From positions 30,481 to 94,480 of the forward strand of contig SKLY01000012.1 in NCBI GenBank assembly GCA_007121335.1: a stretch of 64,000 bases of DNA, in the 5' to 3' direction. Positions 44,420 through 53,230 of this stretch are shown here, piece after piece (positions within the stretch are counted from its first letter, which is position 1; every line of letters starts with the position of its first letter). A program made the translations under genes and the position numbers. The notes below the pieces were generated by a model. The model was not told the DNA's origin. It saw only the letters and a list, made by a program, of their open reading frames with translations, and did no database searches. The DNA is from Saprospiraceae bacterium (GTDB taxonomy: Bacteria; Bacteroidota; Bacteroidia; Chitinophagales; Saprospiraceae).

Positions 44420-44528
44420 TGGCAGTAGAAAATTTAGAAAGTAGAAAGTTTGGAAAGTACAAAGTTGATATTGGCCGATAGGAATTGAATAATTTCGGAT
44501 GTAGGGACGCAATGCCTTGCGTCCGCTA
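44420..44528. repeat. 109-bp direct repeat, copy 1
   Basis: Identical to 44565-44673 except for one base (TTCGG versus TTCAG) by hand comparison. Contains the agtagaaagtttggaaagtacaaagt module and a hairpin GGACGCAA-TGCC-TTGCGTCC. Confidence 0.9.
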
Positions 44529-44564
44529 CTATATGGTCCTATTTTGTCGCACAAGACATATTTT

Positions 44565-44673
44565 TGGCAGTAGAAAATTTAGAAAGTAGAAAGTTTGGAA
44601 AGTACAAAGTTGATATTGGCCGATAGGAATTGAATAATTTCAGATGTAGGGACGCAATGCCTTGCGTCCGCTA
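44565..44673. repeat. 109-bp direct repeat, copy 2
   Basis: Second copy, 145 bp downstream of the first, separated by 36 bp of unrelated sequence. A functional cousin of its hairpin, ATACGCACGGCCGTGCGTAT, is found at 63602-63621. Confidence 0.9.
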
Positions 44674-44811
44674 TACTAAGGAAGGCGTAAAGAGGGTATT
44701 TTAAGGCAGCAAGCACAGCAGGAGTATCCTCCAAAAGTAAGAACCCCTAAAAATTAGTATATTGCTGTAAATAAGATACTTACGCCGAAAAAAGCCATCA
44801 ACTATCCGCCA

Positions 44812-45723
44812 TCAACCATCAACCAATGAGGCCATCCGCCATCGCCAAAAGGAGGCCAGCAAAAGTGCTGATACCATGTCCCAAATGCCCCACCATGCTA
44901 CCACGAGCAACATGCCACCCAATCCCTCGAAAAAGTTGAATACAAGCACCAGGCCCAAACCGGCATTTTGGATTCCCGTCTCGAAGGAAATGGCTTTGGA
45001 ATCCGCTACATCCAGGCCGTTTAGTCTGCCGAAGTAATATCCCATCAACAGCGCCCCGCCATTGTGAACCAAAACCAGGAAAAATACCAACTTAAAGTAA
45101 TAGACCAGATCGGCTCTGTTGTCGTAAACCGCCACGAAGATGATGGCGATAAAAATTATGAGCGCGAGGGTTTGTACCGGCTTGCTTATTTTTTTGGAAA
45201 AGCTGGGGTAGTGGTGATTGAGTAACATTCCGGCAATCAGGGGCAGCAATATGAGGTAGGTTATACTCAGCAACATGCTGGTGGGATCTACGGCGACCTC
45301 ATTGAGCAACTCACTGGTCTGCGGCAATAGACCGGCCCAAAACTGAAAGGTGACCGGGGTGATCACAATGGCAAACATGGTGACTATGCTCGTAAGTGTA
45401 ATGGACAGGGCCGTATTCCCACCGGCCAGGTGAACGGAAAAGTTCGAAATATTGCCACCCGGACAGCAACTTACCAGTATCAGCCCCAATGCCACACTGG
45501 CCGCCACATCCCAAAGACCAATCAAAATCAGGGTAAAAACAGGCAGCAAAAGCAATTGGGAGGTGAGTCCCGTCAAGGAAGATTTGGGATAGCGGATCAG
45601 CCGCAAAAAGTCGTCCACCCGGAGATTGAGGGATATCGAAAACATGATAAACCCTAAACAGATGTTCAACAACAACAACTGGTCAGGGCTGAAATCAATG
45701 ATAATGTCGTCAATGGCTTCCAC
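44812..45723 (-). CDS. Bile acid:sodium symporter (BASS) family transporter
   Basis: A 303-residue inner-membrane transporter with about nine hydrophobic helices. Family signatures: SCCPGGNISNFSVHLAGGN (about 84-102), and SFETGIQNAGLGLVL (about 245-260), which together form the two crossed, sodium-binding broken helices. Substrate may be an organic anion; it cannot be told from sequence. The start is a GTG at 45723. The last codons (MASLVDG-stop) are encoded by the ccatcaacc-type repeat, which also supplies the stop codon, so the C-terminus is repeat-derived. Confidence 0.88.
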   Translation of the reverse strand: MEAIDDIIIDFSPDQLLLLNICLGFIMFSISLNLRVDDFLRLIRYPKSSLTGLTSQLLLLPVFTLILIGLWDVAASVALGLILVSCCPGGNISNFSVHLAGGNTALSITLTSIVTMFAIVITPVTFQFWAGLLPQTSELLNEVAVDPTSMLLSITYLILLPLIAGMLLNHHYPSFSKKISKPVQTLALIIFIAIIFVAVYDNRADLVYYFKLVFFLVLVHNGGALLMGYYFGRLNGLDVADSKAISFETGIQNAGLGLVLVFNFFEGLGGMLLVVAWWGIWDMVSALLLASFWRWRMASLVDG

Positions 45724-46014
45724 TAATCTCCTCTTTCTTTATAAAAGGCCGCAAATTAAATAAATTTGGGAAAACCGGGGATTTGGTTTCACCTTTGAAA
45801 GTCCTCGACTTAAGTTTTTTAGTTGAAATATGTCTAATTACCAGTAATTAATACATAAATTTATATATTAATTTAAGACTTTTAGCCCCATAATAAATGC
45901 CCTGTGAAAATATTCGTTCTATTCTAATCATAATTTATCCCCGAATTTAATGCAATCCATTGCAAATCATTCTCTATTACTTTTTGCCTTGATACAAAAA
46001 GTAACAAAAAAATC
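45724..46014. other. Intergenic stretch, outer flank of the dispersed element
   Basis: A/T-rich, no gene. 45965-46014 (CTATTACTTTTTGCCTTGATACAAAAAGTAAC) corresponds to the reverse of 8313-8400 without the two palindromes found there. Confidence 0.4.
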
Positions 46015-46267
46015 AAGGCCTCGTATGAATTTGACTAAAAAATTGGCCCCTCACCTAAAAGTTGTCAAACTTGTTCATAGGAATTTGCAAAGCACCAATA
46101 CTACGGGAAGAATCAGGGATTGCAGAGTTTGTTGCTATTGATTCTCCGAATCATTTTGTCGAATTCCTATGACCTTCAGACACTGACAACTTTCTTAACG
46201 GTGAGAAACCAATTTTTCTTAACGCCAAATTCATAAAGCCTGCCCCCAACACTTTGGTGGGGCCGTC
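46015..46267. repeat. 253-bp dispersed element, copy 2
   Basis: Inverted copy of 8061-8313, ~96% identical. Internal inverted repeats AAAGTTGTCA/TGACAACTTT and CATAGGAATT/AATTCCTATG (10 bp each) are perfect here. Two TTCTTAACG direct repeats lie near its right end. Confidence 0.85.
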
Positions 46268-46611
46268 CCTTAATCTGAATTAATTGATTTTGCTTACACG
46301 CCTGCCATAGAATACCCAGTTTAAGGATACTCACTCTCAAATCACGCAATTCAATAATTGCCTCTCATGACCCATAACCCGACACTTCATCAAGTTTTCG
46401 GATTTTTAAGCCAACTCAATGGAGTTTCATGGTGGAATATGATTGACAGATTACAAGGTTACAAGATGCGCAAAGCATTATGTTTTGAGTATAATCTCAA
46501 TCCCTAACTGCTATTTTTATCATTCCACTTTAGCTATCCTTTATAGTGCTAAGCTTGTTTTTTTACAAGGGATGCAGTCTTTGACTTGAGCCTGCATTAG
46601 AACCTTCACCT
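46268..46611. other. Gene-free stretch upstream of fic
   Basis: No gene seen. The first ~90 bp may be a diverged continuation of the dispersed element (CACGCAATTCA shared with the reverse of ~7970). The rest has no recognised structure. Confidence 0.3.
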
Positions 46612-46619
46612 TATTTTTG
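46612..46619 (+). promoter_or_regulatory. -7 box of the fic gene
   Basis: TATTTTTG matches TAnnTTTG, 75 bp before the ATG at 46694. The -33 element is not at the expected distance. Confidence 0.4.
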
Positions 46620-46641
46620 CAGTGAAAAATATCCTTAATCA

Positions 46642-46680
46642 CCGCAATTTTGCGGCAAATGTGCCGTATATTTACCGCAA
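46642..46680. promoter_or_regulatory. CCGCAA/TTGCGG operator-like cluster
   Basis: A perfect 14-bp palindrome CCGCAATTTTGCGG (46642-46655), followed by CGGCAAATGTGCCG (46653-46666) and a third half-site ACCGCAAA (46674-46681). It lies just downstream of the probable fic promoter, a good position for a repressor. Confidence 0.5.
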
Positions 46681-46693
46681 ATTCATTCTCCCG

Positions 46694-46777
46694 ATGAAAA
46701 AATACATTTATGAGTATGAGAACTGGACCGATTTTTCCTGGACGACCGGTCGATTAACCCTGTGTTTGGAGAGGTAA
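46694..46777 (+). pseudogene. Detached N-terminal codons of the Fic protein
   Basis: ATG 46694 opens MKKYIYEYENWTDFSW, the typical start of DUF4172-Fic proteins, but the frame ends at TAA 46775. The natural continuation DDRSINPVFGEV is read one base back, from 46741 (TGG then GAC re-using the G). One G thus appears to be missing at 46740-46741. Confidence 0.7.
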
Positions 46778-47799
46778 AATTACTTCAGGGTAAGATTATT
46801 GGGCAGATGAGCGCATTGGGTTTTTCGGATAAGGAAGAAATCACTTTGAATGCACTCACCTTCGACCTGGTTAAATCTTTTGAAATAGAGGGGGAATCTC
46901 TGAACTACCATCAGGTCCGCTCTTCCATTGCCAGGCGGTTGGGAATCAAAGTGGCGGGTTTGGTTCCCGGTACCCGGCATATTGAAGGTGTGGTGGAGAT
47001 GATGTTGGATGCAACCGGGAGATACGATCAGCCTCTGACCAACGATCGCTTATTTGGATGGCATGCAGCGCTTTTTCCCACGGGATTCACTGGGCCTTAT
47101 GAGGTTGAGGTGGGAAAGTTTCGCACGGGTAAAATGCAGGTGGTATCAGGTGCAATGGGCATGGAAAAGGTGCATTTCGAAGCCCCGGATCCTGAGTTGG
47201 TTGACGGGGAAATGGAAAAATTCCTGGATTGGTTCAATAACGATCACAGCCTGGATCCGGTACTCAAAGCTGCTTTGGCGCATTTTTGGTTTGTTACTAT
47301 TCACCCTTTTGATGAAGGGAACGGCAGAATCGCCAGGGCCATCACCGATATGATGCTCGCGCGATCTGAGAATAGCAGCGAGCGATTTTACAGTATGTCG
47401 AGCCAAATTTTGAATGAGAGAAAACGCTATTACGAGACGCTTCAAAAGGTACAGGGCAGTTCCGGGGATATCACTGAGTGGATGAACTGGTTTTTGCACT
47501 GTCTGAAAAATGCCATGTTGGCCACAGAGGCGACCACCCGGTCCATTTTGCGAAAGGCAGAATTCTGGAAGTTACACGAGCAAACTCCCTTCAATCAACG
47601 CCAGCGCCTTATGTTGAATAAAATACTCGATGGATTTGAGGGCAAATTGAAAACATCCAAATGGGCAAAAATTGCCAAATGTTCTTCAGATACTGCATTG
47701 AGGGATATCAGAGACCTGATGGATAAAGGTATTTTGCGTCAAACAAACGAAAGGGGCCGAAGTACAAACTATGAATTGGTTGACTTTAAAGCCGAATAA
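46762..47799 (+). CDS. Fic-domain protein (DUF4172-Fic), 5' end frameshifted
   Basis: As written, 345 residues from a GTG; the full-length product would be 368 with the out-of-frame N-terminus at 46694. The Fic catalytic motif HPFDEGNGRIAR (181-192) is intact, so AMP or another nucleotide could be transferred to a protein hydroxyl. The inhibitory motif SFEIEG (39-44), with the glutamate that blocks ATP, is present at the N-terminal side, making this a self-inhibited class II Fic. A winged-helix-like C-terminus (KWAKIAKCSSDTALRDIRDLMDKGIL) follows. The frameshift may be real inactivation, a sequencing error, or the GTG may act as start. Operator-like palindromes lie upstream. Confidence 0.85.
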   Translation: MFGEVKLLQGKIIGQMSALGFSDKEEITLNALTFDLVKSFEIEGESLNYHQVRSSIARRLGIKVAGLVPGTRHIEGVVEMMLDATGRYDQPLTNDRLFGWHAALFPTGFTGPYEVEVGKFRTGKMQVVSGAMGMEKVHFEAPDPELVDGEMEKFLDWFNNDHSLDPVLKAALAHFWFVTIHPFDEGNGRIARAITDMMLARSENSSERFYSMSSQILNERKRYYETLQKVQGSSGDITEWMNWFLHCLKNAMLATEATTRSILRKAEFWKLHEQTPFNQRQRLMLNKILDGFEGKLKTSKWAKIAKCSSDTALRDIRDLMDKGILRQTNERGRSTNYELVDFKAE

Positions 47800-47815
47800 A
47801 CCGGCAAACACCGCT

Positions 47816-50068
47816 TTAGAATGACCAGCCCAGATTGACGTAACCAACTAGCCTGCCCATTTCGGGACTGTATGAAAAAGTGGTTTCCACCGGCCCGATT
47901 CTGCTGAGATAACCGAGACTGATACCCCCTCCCAGCACATAGGTGTTTTTCGGCCAATCCCGGGGTGAGATTCCAAATCCCCAGGATCCTGCCTGCATCA
48001 TGATTGAAGCGAAAAATCGCTCTCCCAATGCCCGCTGTATTCCAAATCTTCCTGAGAGGTATCTATTGTCCATAAATTGGTATTCGCGCAAACCGAGCAT
48101 AGTGAGTTGTCTGTCCACAACCGGATGATATCCTCCGATATTGTAAGATGTGATAAAGCCCTGCCTGTGGTCTAGTAAGGCAGCAAATTCTATGAGAAAA
48201 TGAGCGGTGAATTTGTCAGTTAGGGGTAGGTATTGTAACCATTTTGCGCGTATGTTTTGATAATTGGTCAGCCTGAGGCCAAGGTCCCTTAAATTCGGAT
48301 CTTCATAATTATCTTTTTTCAACCTCAGACTGTGATGGTATCCAAAATTGTGACTTAGTGAAAAATAGAGGTCCTGACCTTTTGTGGGGAAAGCGTGGCG
48401 GTTCAGGGTGTATCTATCCCATTTTACGCCCACCTTCCAGCCATTGACCCAGCCTTTGATATTAACATCTGCATTGTTTCGCTGAGAAACTTTTTGCATG
48501 CGGCGCCCAATGCCCACTGACCAATAACTCTCCCTGTCAATGATGCTCGAATATTCGATAGAAGCCTGGAACAGGGTGCGTCTGTAATCCACCGGCTGAC
48601 TGTGTCCCTCGTAGGGAAATCTGATGAGAGAACCCTCAATTTCGGCTGTGATCCAATTGCTTCGCTGGTCGTCCAGGAAAAAGCGCTTACGTCCGAGCAG
48701 TGTTGGATTTTCACCTACACGGAGCCTACTCTCTGCCTGGGTATTATTCCAAATAGGATTTTCCAGTTGAATGCCACCACCAATCCAGACCCCGAGCTGA
48801 TCGTTGTATCCGAGCATTCCACCCACTCTTACCAGGGATTTCTCGAGCAGGTCGAGGACGAGGTCAGTATTGTCTTCATCTCTTTCTTCCGCAAAAACAT
48901 AAATTCTATCAAACAGGCCTGTGGCGTAGAGTACCCGCACGGCACGAAGTATCTGGCTGCTCGTGGCTTTTTTCCCTTCCTTCAGAGGGAATGCCTGGCG
49001 CGCCATTTTTTCACTTACTGATTCCAAGCCGCGGAATTCGATGGACCTCAATTTATACTGCTCTCCGGCGGGCTTGGTTGTAAAGCGCTCTATCTTTCTC
49101 TCCGTCTGGGATGCGGCAATTTCTTCAAACAGTTCGAGGTTATTCCTGGCTTCCTTCTTTCCCAGTTCGATTATTTTTTCCACCTGGTCAAAATCGTTGG
49201 CTTCAATGCCTTCCAGAGGGATGTCAAGAAACCAGGTCGCTTTTTCCTTGTTGCTAGCGAAGGTTTTGGCATCTGAGAAAAAACCTACCTGTAGGATTAC
49301 ATCCAGGGGATTTCTGAGTTGGTCAACCGATCTCAGGCCCCTTGCCACATTGACGCCCAAAACCTTGTCTGCACCCATTTCATAGGCCACATCCACGGGA
49401 AAATTGTTGGATACACCCCCGTCGATCAGTATTTTGCCATCTATTTCTACAGCGGTAAAAACGGCGGGTACCGCCATAGAAGCCCGTATCGCTTTGGAGA
49501 TAATGCCATTCCTCAATACCACTGCTTCTCCGGTTTCCAGATCCGTAGCCACGCAGGCAAATGGGATGGGTAGGTCATTGAATTCTCGCATGTGGGAGGC
49601 GTGCAAAAAAATCGTGCTCAATTCGTTCCACAATTGCTGACCCTCCAGTGCGCCGGTTTCAAATCTGAGTCTTCCCTCTTCAAAAGGTCTGCTGAAAAGG
49701 TATTTTCCGGCCTCTCTCCTGTTGGCAGGGTGGATAAACTCCAGGTTTACTTCTGAGCTAAAAAGGGTACTCCAGTTGGTCCGCAATGCCATTTCCTCGA
49801 TTTCCCGGGCAGTATAACCTGATGCATACATGCCACCCACTATGGCGCCCATACTCGTTCCGGAGATGTAGTCAAGCTCAATTCCCAGACTGTCGATTAT
49901 GTGCAAAACCCCAATTTGTGCCAGCCCTCTCGCCGCTCCACCGCTCAATGTGAGCCCCAGGGTTTCTCTTTCGGGATCGGAATTTTCAACCGGATTCACA
50001 GCCCGAATTTCTGCTGTCGCTAAAAGCAGGAGGGTGAAAAGGAGGCAGGATTTGAGTGATTTCAACAT
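47816..50068 (-). CDS. Patatin-like phospholipase with POTRA and outer-membrane barrel (type Vd secretion)
   Basis: A 750-residue outer-membrane protein. Signal peptide MLKSLKSCLLFTLLLLATAE; patatin domain ~35-330 with the oxyanion loop SGGAARG (42-48), nucleophile Ser72 in GTSMG and catalytic Asp216 in DGGVSNNFPV. A POTRA domain at ~338-412 (YKLRSIEFRGLESVS ... LYATGLFDRIYVFAE) precedes a ~340-residue barrel ending in VGYVNLGWSF. This layout is that of type Vd autotransporters such as PlpD and FplA. The ATG at 50068 opens the signal peptide; a frame extension 13 codons upstream was not used. Lipase activity is likely since the Ser-Asp dyad is complete. Confidence 0.92.
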   Translation of the reverse strand: MLKSLKSCLLFTLLLLATAEIRAVNPVENSDPERETLGLTLSGGAARGLAQIGVLHIIDSLGIELDYISGTSMGAIVGGMYASGYTAREIEEMALRTNWSTLFSSEVNLEFIHPANRREAGKYLFSRPFEEGRLRFETGALEGQQLWNELSTIFLHASHMREFNDLPIPFACVATDLETGEAVVLRNGIISKAIRASMAVPAVFTAVEIDGKILIDGGVSNNFPVDVAYEMGADKVLGVNVARGLRSVDQLRNPLDVILQVGFFSDAKTFASNKEKATWFLDIPLEGIEANDFDQVEKIIELGKKEARNNLELFEEIAASQTERKIERFTTKPAGEQYKLRSIEFRGLESVSEKMARQAFPLKEGKKATSSQILRAVRVLYATGLFDRIYVFAEERDEDNTDLVLDLLEKSLVRVGGMLGYNDQLGVWIGGGIQLENPIWNNTQAESRLRVGENPTLLGRKRFFLDDQRSNWITAEIEGSLIRFPYEGHSQPVDYRRTLFQASIEYSSIIDRESYWSVGIGRRMQKVSQRNNADVNIKGWVNGWKVGVKWDRYTLNRHAFPTKGQDLYFSLSHNFGYHHSLRLKKDNYEDPNLRDLGLRLTNYQNIRAKWLQYLPLTDKFTAHFLIEFAALLDHRQGFITSYNIGGYHPVVDRQLTMLGLREYQFMDNRYLSGRFGIQRALGERFFASIMMQAGSWGFGISPRDWPKNTYVLGGGISLGYLSRIGPVETTFSYSPEMGRLVGYVNLGWSF

Positions 50069-50111
50069 AGGGTAACAATATCCCGGTTCTGTGTACTTTT
50101 TAGGCAAAAAT

Positions 50112-50436
50112 TTAGATGAGCTCCATCAATGGTATTTTTAACGCAATTACCCCGGCAAAAGTCCGGCTTACCACACAAAATATACCCGGTGGGACGAAAA
50201 AATATTCGGGATGGTATAGTGCCCTTACTCTCCCTGCATGTTTTGTAGGGAAAGTCAAATCAAGAATGCCAGAATCCCTTTTGTTGAAATTTTTCTCCCG
50301 GCAAAAATTATAATGACCCACAACATTTGAGATAAGAATTTTTACCACTGTGCGAAGGGGAGAGGTGACCACATCTCAAGTGCCGGCGCTTCACTTTCTT
50401 CAATAAATCAGTAATTTTGCGAAAAAATAATACACA
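50112..50436. other. Divergent intergenic region
   Basis: No gene. CTCCCTGCATGTTTTGTAGGGA (~50229-50250, near-palindromic) resembles the extragenic hairpins elsewhere. TAATTTTG at 50412-50419 is a good -7 box 17 bp before the aldehyde dehydrogenase start. Confidence 0.45.
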
Positions 50437-51963
50437 ATGGATTTATCATTTATTAAGACACTGGGCCTGAAGCCCGAAAATGCGGGAACATCTACAGGTC
50501 AAAAATACCTTGTTTCCGATGAGTATATTACCTCTCATTCTCCTGTTGACGGCAGGGAAATAGGCCGTGTGAGTATTACCACTCGCGAACAGTATGAGCA
50601 GGTGATGGAACAGGCTGAAAAGGCATTTATCAATTGGCGAATGATGCCGGCTCCACAGCGCGGTGAAATTGTGAGGCAGTACGGCAATGCACTGCGGGAG
50701 AACAAGGACGCTCTGGGCCGCCTCGTCTCTTACGAAATGGGCAAAAGTCTGCAGGAGGGCTGGGGTGAAGTTCAGGAAATGATCGATATATGTGATTTTG
50801 CTGTGGGGCTATCCCGCCAGCTTTACGGACTCACCATGCACTCGGAAAGACCGAGACACCGAATGTACGAGCAGTGGCATCCGCTGGGAATCGTGGGCAT
50901 CATATCCGCATTTAATTTTCCGGTTGCAGTCTGGTCGTGGAACTCCATGATCGCCATGGTTTGCGGGAATGTTTGTGTGTGGAAGCCCTCTGAAAAATCT
51001 CCTCTCTGCAGCGTGGCCTGCCAAAATCTCATGCAAAATGTGCTTAAAGACAATGGCATCGAAGAGGGCGTGGTGAACCTGATCAATGGCGACTATCGGG
51101 TTGGAGAGTACATGACCAAAGACAATAGAGTGCCCCTGGTATCGGCTACAGGAAGTACCAGAATGGGGAAAATTGTGGGCGCTGAGGTGGCCTCGAGACT
51201 CGGAAAAACCATTCTTGAACTCGGTGGAAACAACGCCATTATTATTACACCTTCTGCAGATATGGAGGTCGTACTGACCGGAGCTCTTTTTGGGGCTGTC
51301 GGAACTGCCGGTCAGCGCTGTACATCTACCCGGAGGTTGATCATCCACGATTCTGTTTACGATGAAATGAAAGAAAAACTGGTCAGCGCCTACGGACAGC
51401 TCAAAATCGGAAACCCCCTGGATGAGACCAATCACGTAGGACCGGTAATCGACAAGGACTCCGTCAATACCTACCTCGACGCCCTGAAAGCCATTGAAAA
51501 CCAGGGTGGCAAACTGCTGGTGGAAGGCGGTGTACTCGAGGGTGAGGGCTATGAGAGTGGCTGTTATGTAAAGCCCTGCATAGCTGAGGTAACTCCCAAC
51601 ATGGATATTGTAAAAACCGAGACCTTTGCGCCCATTCTCTACATTATGAAGTACAGCGACCTGACCGAGGCCCTCTCCATTCACAACAATGTGCCTCAGG
51701 GACTTTCGTCTGCGATTATGACGGATAGTATGAGGGAAGCAGAGCGGTTTCTGTCCCATGAGGGATCGGATTGCGGAATTGCCAATGTAAACATAGGTAC
51801 GAGTGGTGCCGAGATTGGCGGAGCTTTCGGAGGGGAAAAGGAAACCGGTGGCGGCCGTGAAAGTGGTTCTGATTCCTGGAAAGCCTACATGAGAAGGCAA
51901 ACCAACACCATAAACTGGAGCGAAGAACTTCCCCTTGCTCAGGGAATCAAATTCGACCTCTGA
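50437..51963 (+). CDS. ALDH7-family aldehyde dehydrogenase (alpha-aminoadipic semialdehyde dehydrogenase-like)
   Basis: A 508-residue NAD-dependent aldehyde dehydrogenase. Catalytic residues are evident: Asn160 (ISAFNFPVAVW), Glu261 (LELGGNN) and Cys295 (GTAGQRCTSTRR). ISAFNFPVAVWSWN, GTAGQRCT and the C-terminal GGAFGGEKETGGGRESGSD are features of the antiquitin (ALDH7) subgroup, which oxidises alpha-aminoadipic semialdehyde in lysine breakdown. No other lysine-degradation gene is in the window, so the physiological substrate remains inferred. Monocistronic by context. Confidence 0.92.
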   Translation: MDLSFIKTLGLKPENAGTSTGQKYLVSDEYITSHSPVDGREIGRVSITTREQYEQVMEQAEKAFINWRMMPAPQRGEIVRQYGNALRENKDALGRLVSYEMGKSLQEGWGEVQEMIDICDFAVGLSRQLYGLTMHSERPRHRMYEQWHPLGIVGIISAFNFPVAVWSWNSMIAMVCGNVCVWKPSEKSPLCSVACQNLMQNVLKDNGIEEGVVNLINGDYRVGEYMTKDNRVPLVSATGSTRMGKIVGAEVASRLGKTILELGGNNAIIITPSADMEVVLTGALFGAVGTAGQRCTSTRRLIIHDSVYDEMKEKLVSAYGQLKIGNPLDETNHVGPVIDKDSVNTYLDALKAIENQGGKLLVEGGVLEGEGYESGCYVKPCIAEVTPNMDIVKTETFAPILYIMKYSDLTEALSIHNNVPQGLSSAIMTDSMREAERFLSHEGSDCGIANVNIGTSGAEIGGAFGGEKETGGGRESGSDSWKAYMRRQTNTINWSEELPLAQGIKFDL

Positions 51964-52069
51964 TGGTGCTGTAGACTTAATTCTTGCTCACCGTATCTGC
52001 TCCCGCTTTCCAACAAATTGGCGGATTGGGCGGGTGCGGTGAGTATAAAATGCCCCTGGTGTAAACCGC

Positions 52070-53089
52070 TTAACCAAACCGACTTTGCTCCCATTTCCAT
52101 GCAGACCGCATGATGTCTTCGACCCCGTATTGGGGTTCCCAGTTCAGTATTTTCCGGGCTTTGTCGAAGCGTGAGAAAATGGCGGGCACATCCCCCTTTC
52201 TCCTTTCCCCTATTTCAAAATTTACACTTTCGCCCGTCACTTTTTCAAATGCCCGAATGGCTTCGAGTACAGTGATGCCGTTGCCAATTCCCAGGTTAAA
52301 GGGTTCCACTTTTTTATCAGAGCGTTTTTCAAGGGTGAATTTCAAGGCTGAGGTGTGGGCGCGCGCCAGATCACAAACGTGTATAAAATCGCGTATGCAA
52401 CTCCCGTCTCTGGTGGGATAATCACCGCCATAAACCACCAGTTTTTCACGTTTTCCCGCTGCCACTTCACAGATTATAGGGACCAGATTGGTAGAGGGAT
52501 TTCTCGACGCCTCCCCGATAATGGCGCTTTCATGAGCACCTGCCGGATTAAAATACCTCAGCAAGGTGGCTCGAAAGTTGGGTTCATTGCGGGCCAGGTC
52601 CTTTAAAGTGTTCTCTCCGCTCTGCTTGGTGAGGCCGTAGGGAGATATGGCAGGAAGGATGGGGGATTCCTCCGAAACCGGCATGGATTCCGCATCTCCG
52701 TACACCGTGCAGGAGGAAGAAAAAATAAAGTTCATCACCCCGCATTTAAAAGCTGCCTCAGCCACATTTATCAGGGAGCGGATGTTGTTTTGGTAGTATT
52801 TAAAGGGCTTTGCGATGGATTCCCCCACACTTTTAAAGGCTGCGAAGTGGATAATTGCATCGTAGGGTCCATTGGCCTCAATGGTATCCAAAGTCAGTTT
52901 TCTGTCGGTAAGGTCGATATTGAGATTGGGAATCTCGCGGCCCGTTAGTTTTTTCAATGCGGGCAGTACCTCCTCGTGCGAATTGATAAAATTGTCCGCG
53001 CTGATCACCTCAAATCCGTTTTCTACCAGATCGACAATCGTGTGACTTCCTATAAATCCACATCCACCCGTCACCAGTATTCGCTTCAT
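52070..53089 (-). CDS. galE: UDP-glucose 4-epimerase
   Basis: A 339-residue SDR epimerase interconverting UDP-glucose and UDP-galactose. NAD-binding GGCGFIGSH (8-16), the catalytic Ser near 124 (FIFSSSCTVYG) and Tyr151-x-x-x-Lys155 (SPYGLTKQ) are present. LRYFNPAGAHESAIIGE and the long substrate-binding segment GTR-type (YPTRDGSCIRDFIHV) point to GalE rather than to other epimerases. Stands alone on the minus strand. Confidence 0.94.
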   Translation of the reverse strand: MKRILVTGGCGFIGSHTIVDLVENGFEVISADNFINSHEEVLPALKKLTGREIPNLNIDLTDRKLTLDTIEANGPYDAIIHFAAFKSVGESIAKPFKYYQNNIRSLINVAEAAFKCGVMNFIFSSSCTVYGDAESMPVSEESPILPAISPYGLTKQSGENTLKDLARNEPNFRATLLRYFNPAGAHESAIIGEASRNPSTNLVPIICEVAAGKREKLVVYGGDYPTRDGSCIRDFIHVCDLARAHTSALKFTLEKRSDKKVEPFNLGIGNGITVLEAIRAFEKVTGESVNFEIGERRKGDVPAIFSRFDKARKILNWEPQYGVEDIMRSAWKWEQSRFG

Positions 53090-53230
53090 CTTGTATTATT
53101 TGAGTGTTTTTTCAACCGATGCTCAATTTGGCCAGTCCGGCCACTTACTCAGGCAAAAATCCGTTTATTGCGGCTGGTTTTCAAACTTTCGGCCGAATTA
53201 TTGGACATTTTGCAATACACAGGGTCGGAA

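Larger units (their letters stand above)
44347..44811. repeat. Composite intergenic repeat block E
   Basis: No gene. Contains the two 109-bp direct repeats described next, then a gaacccctaaaaattagtatattgctgtaaataagatacttacgcc module (44738-44785) that resembles 25615-25670, and agccatcaactatccgccatcaaccatcaacc up to and into the end of the BASS transporter gene. Confidence 0.75.
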
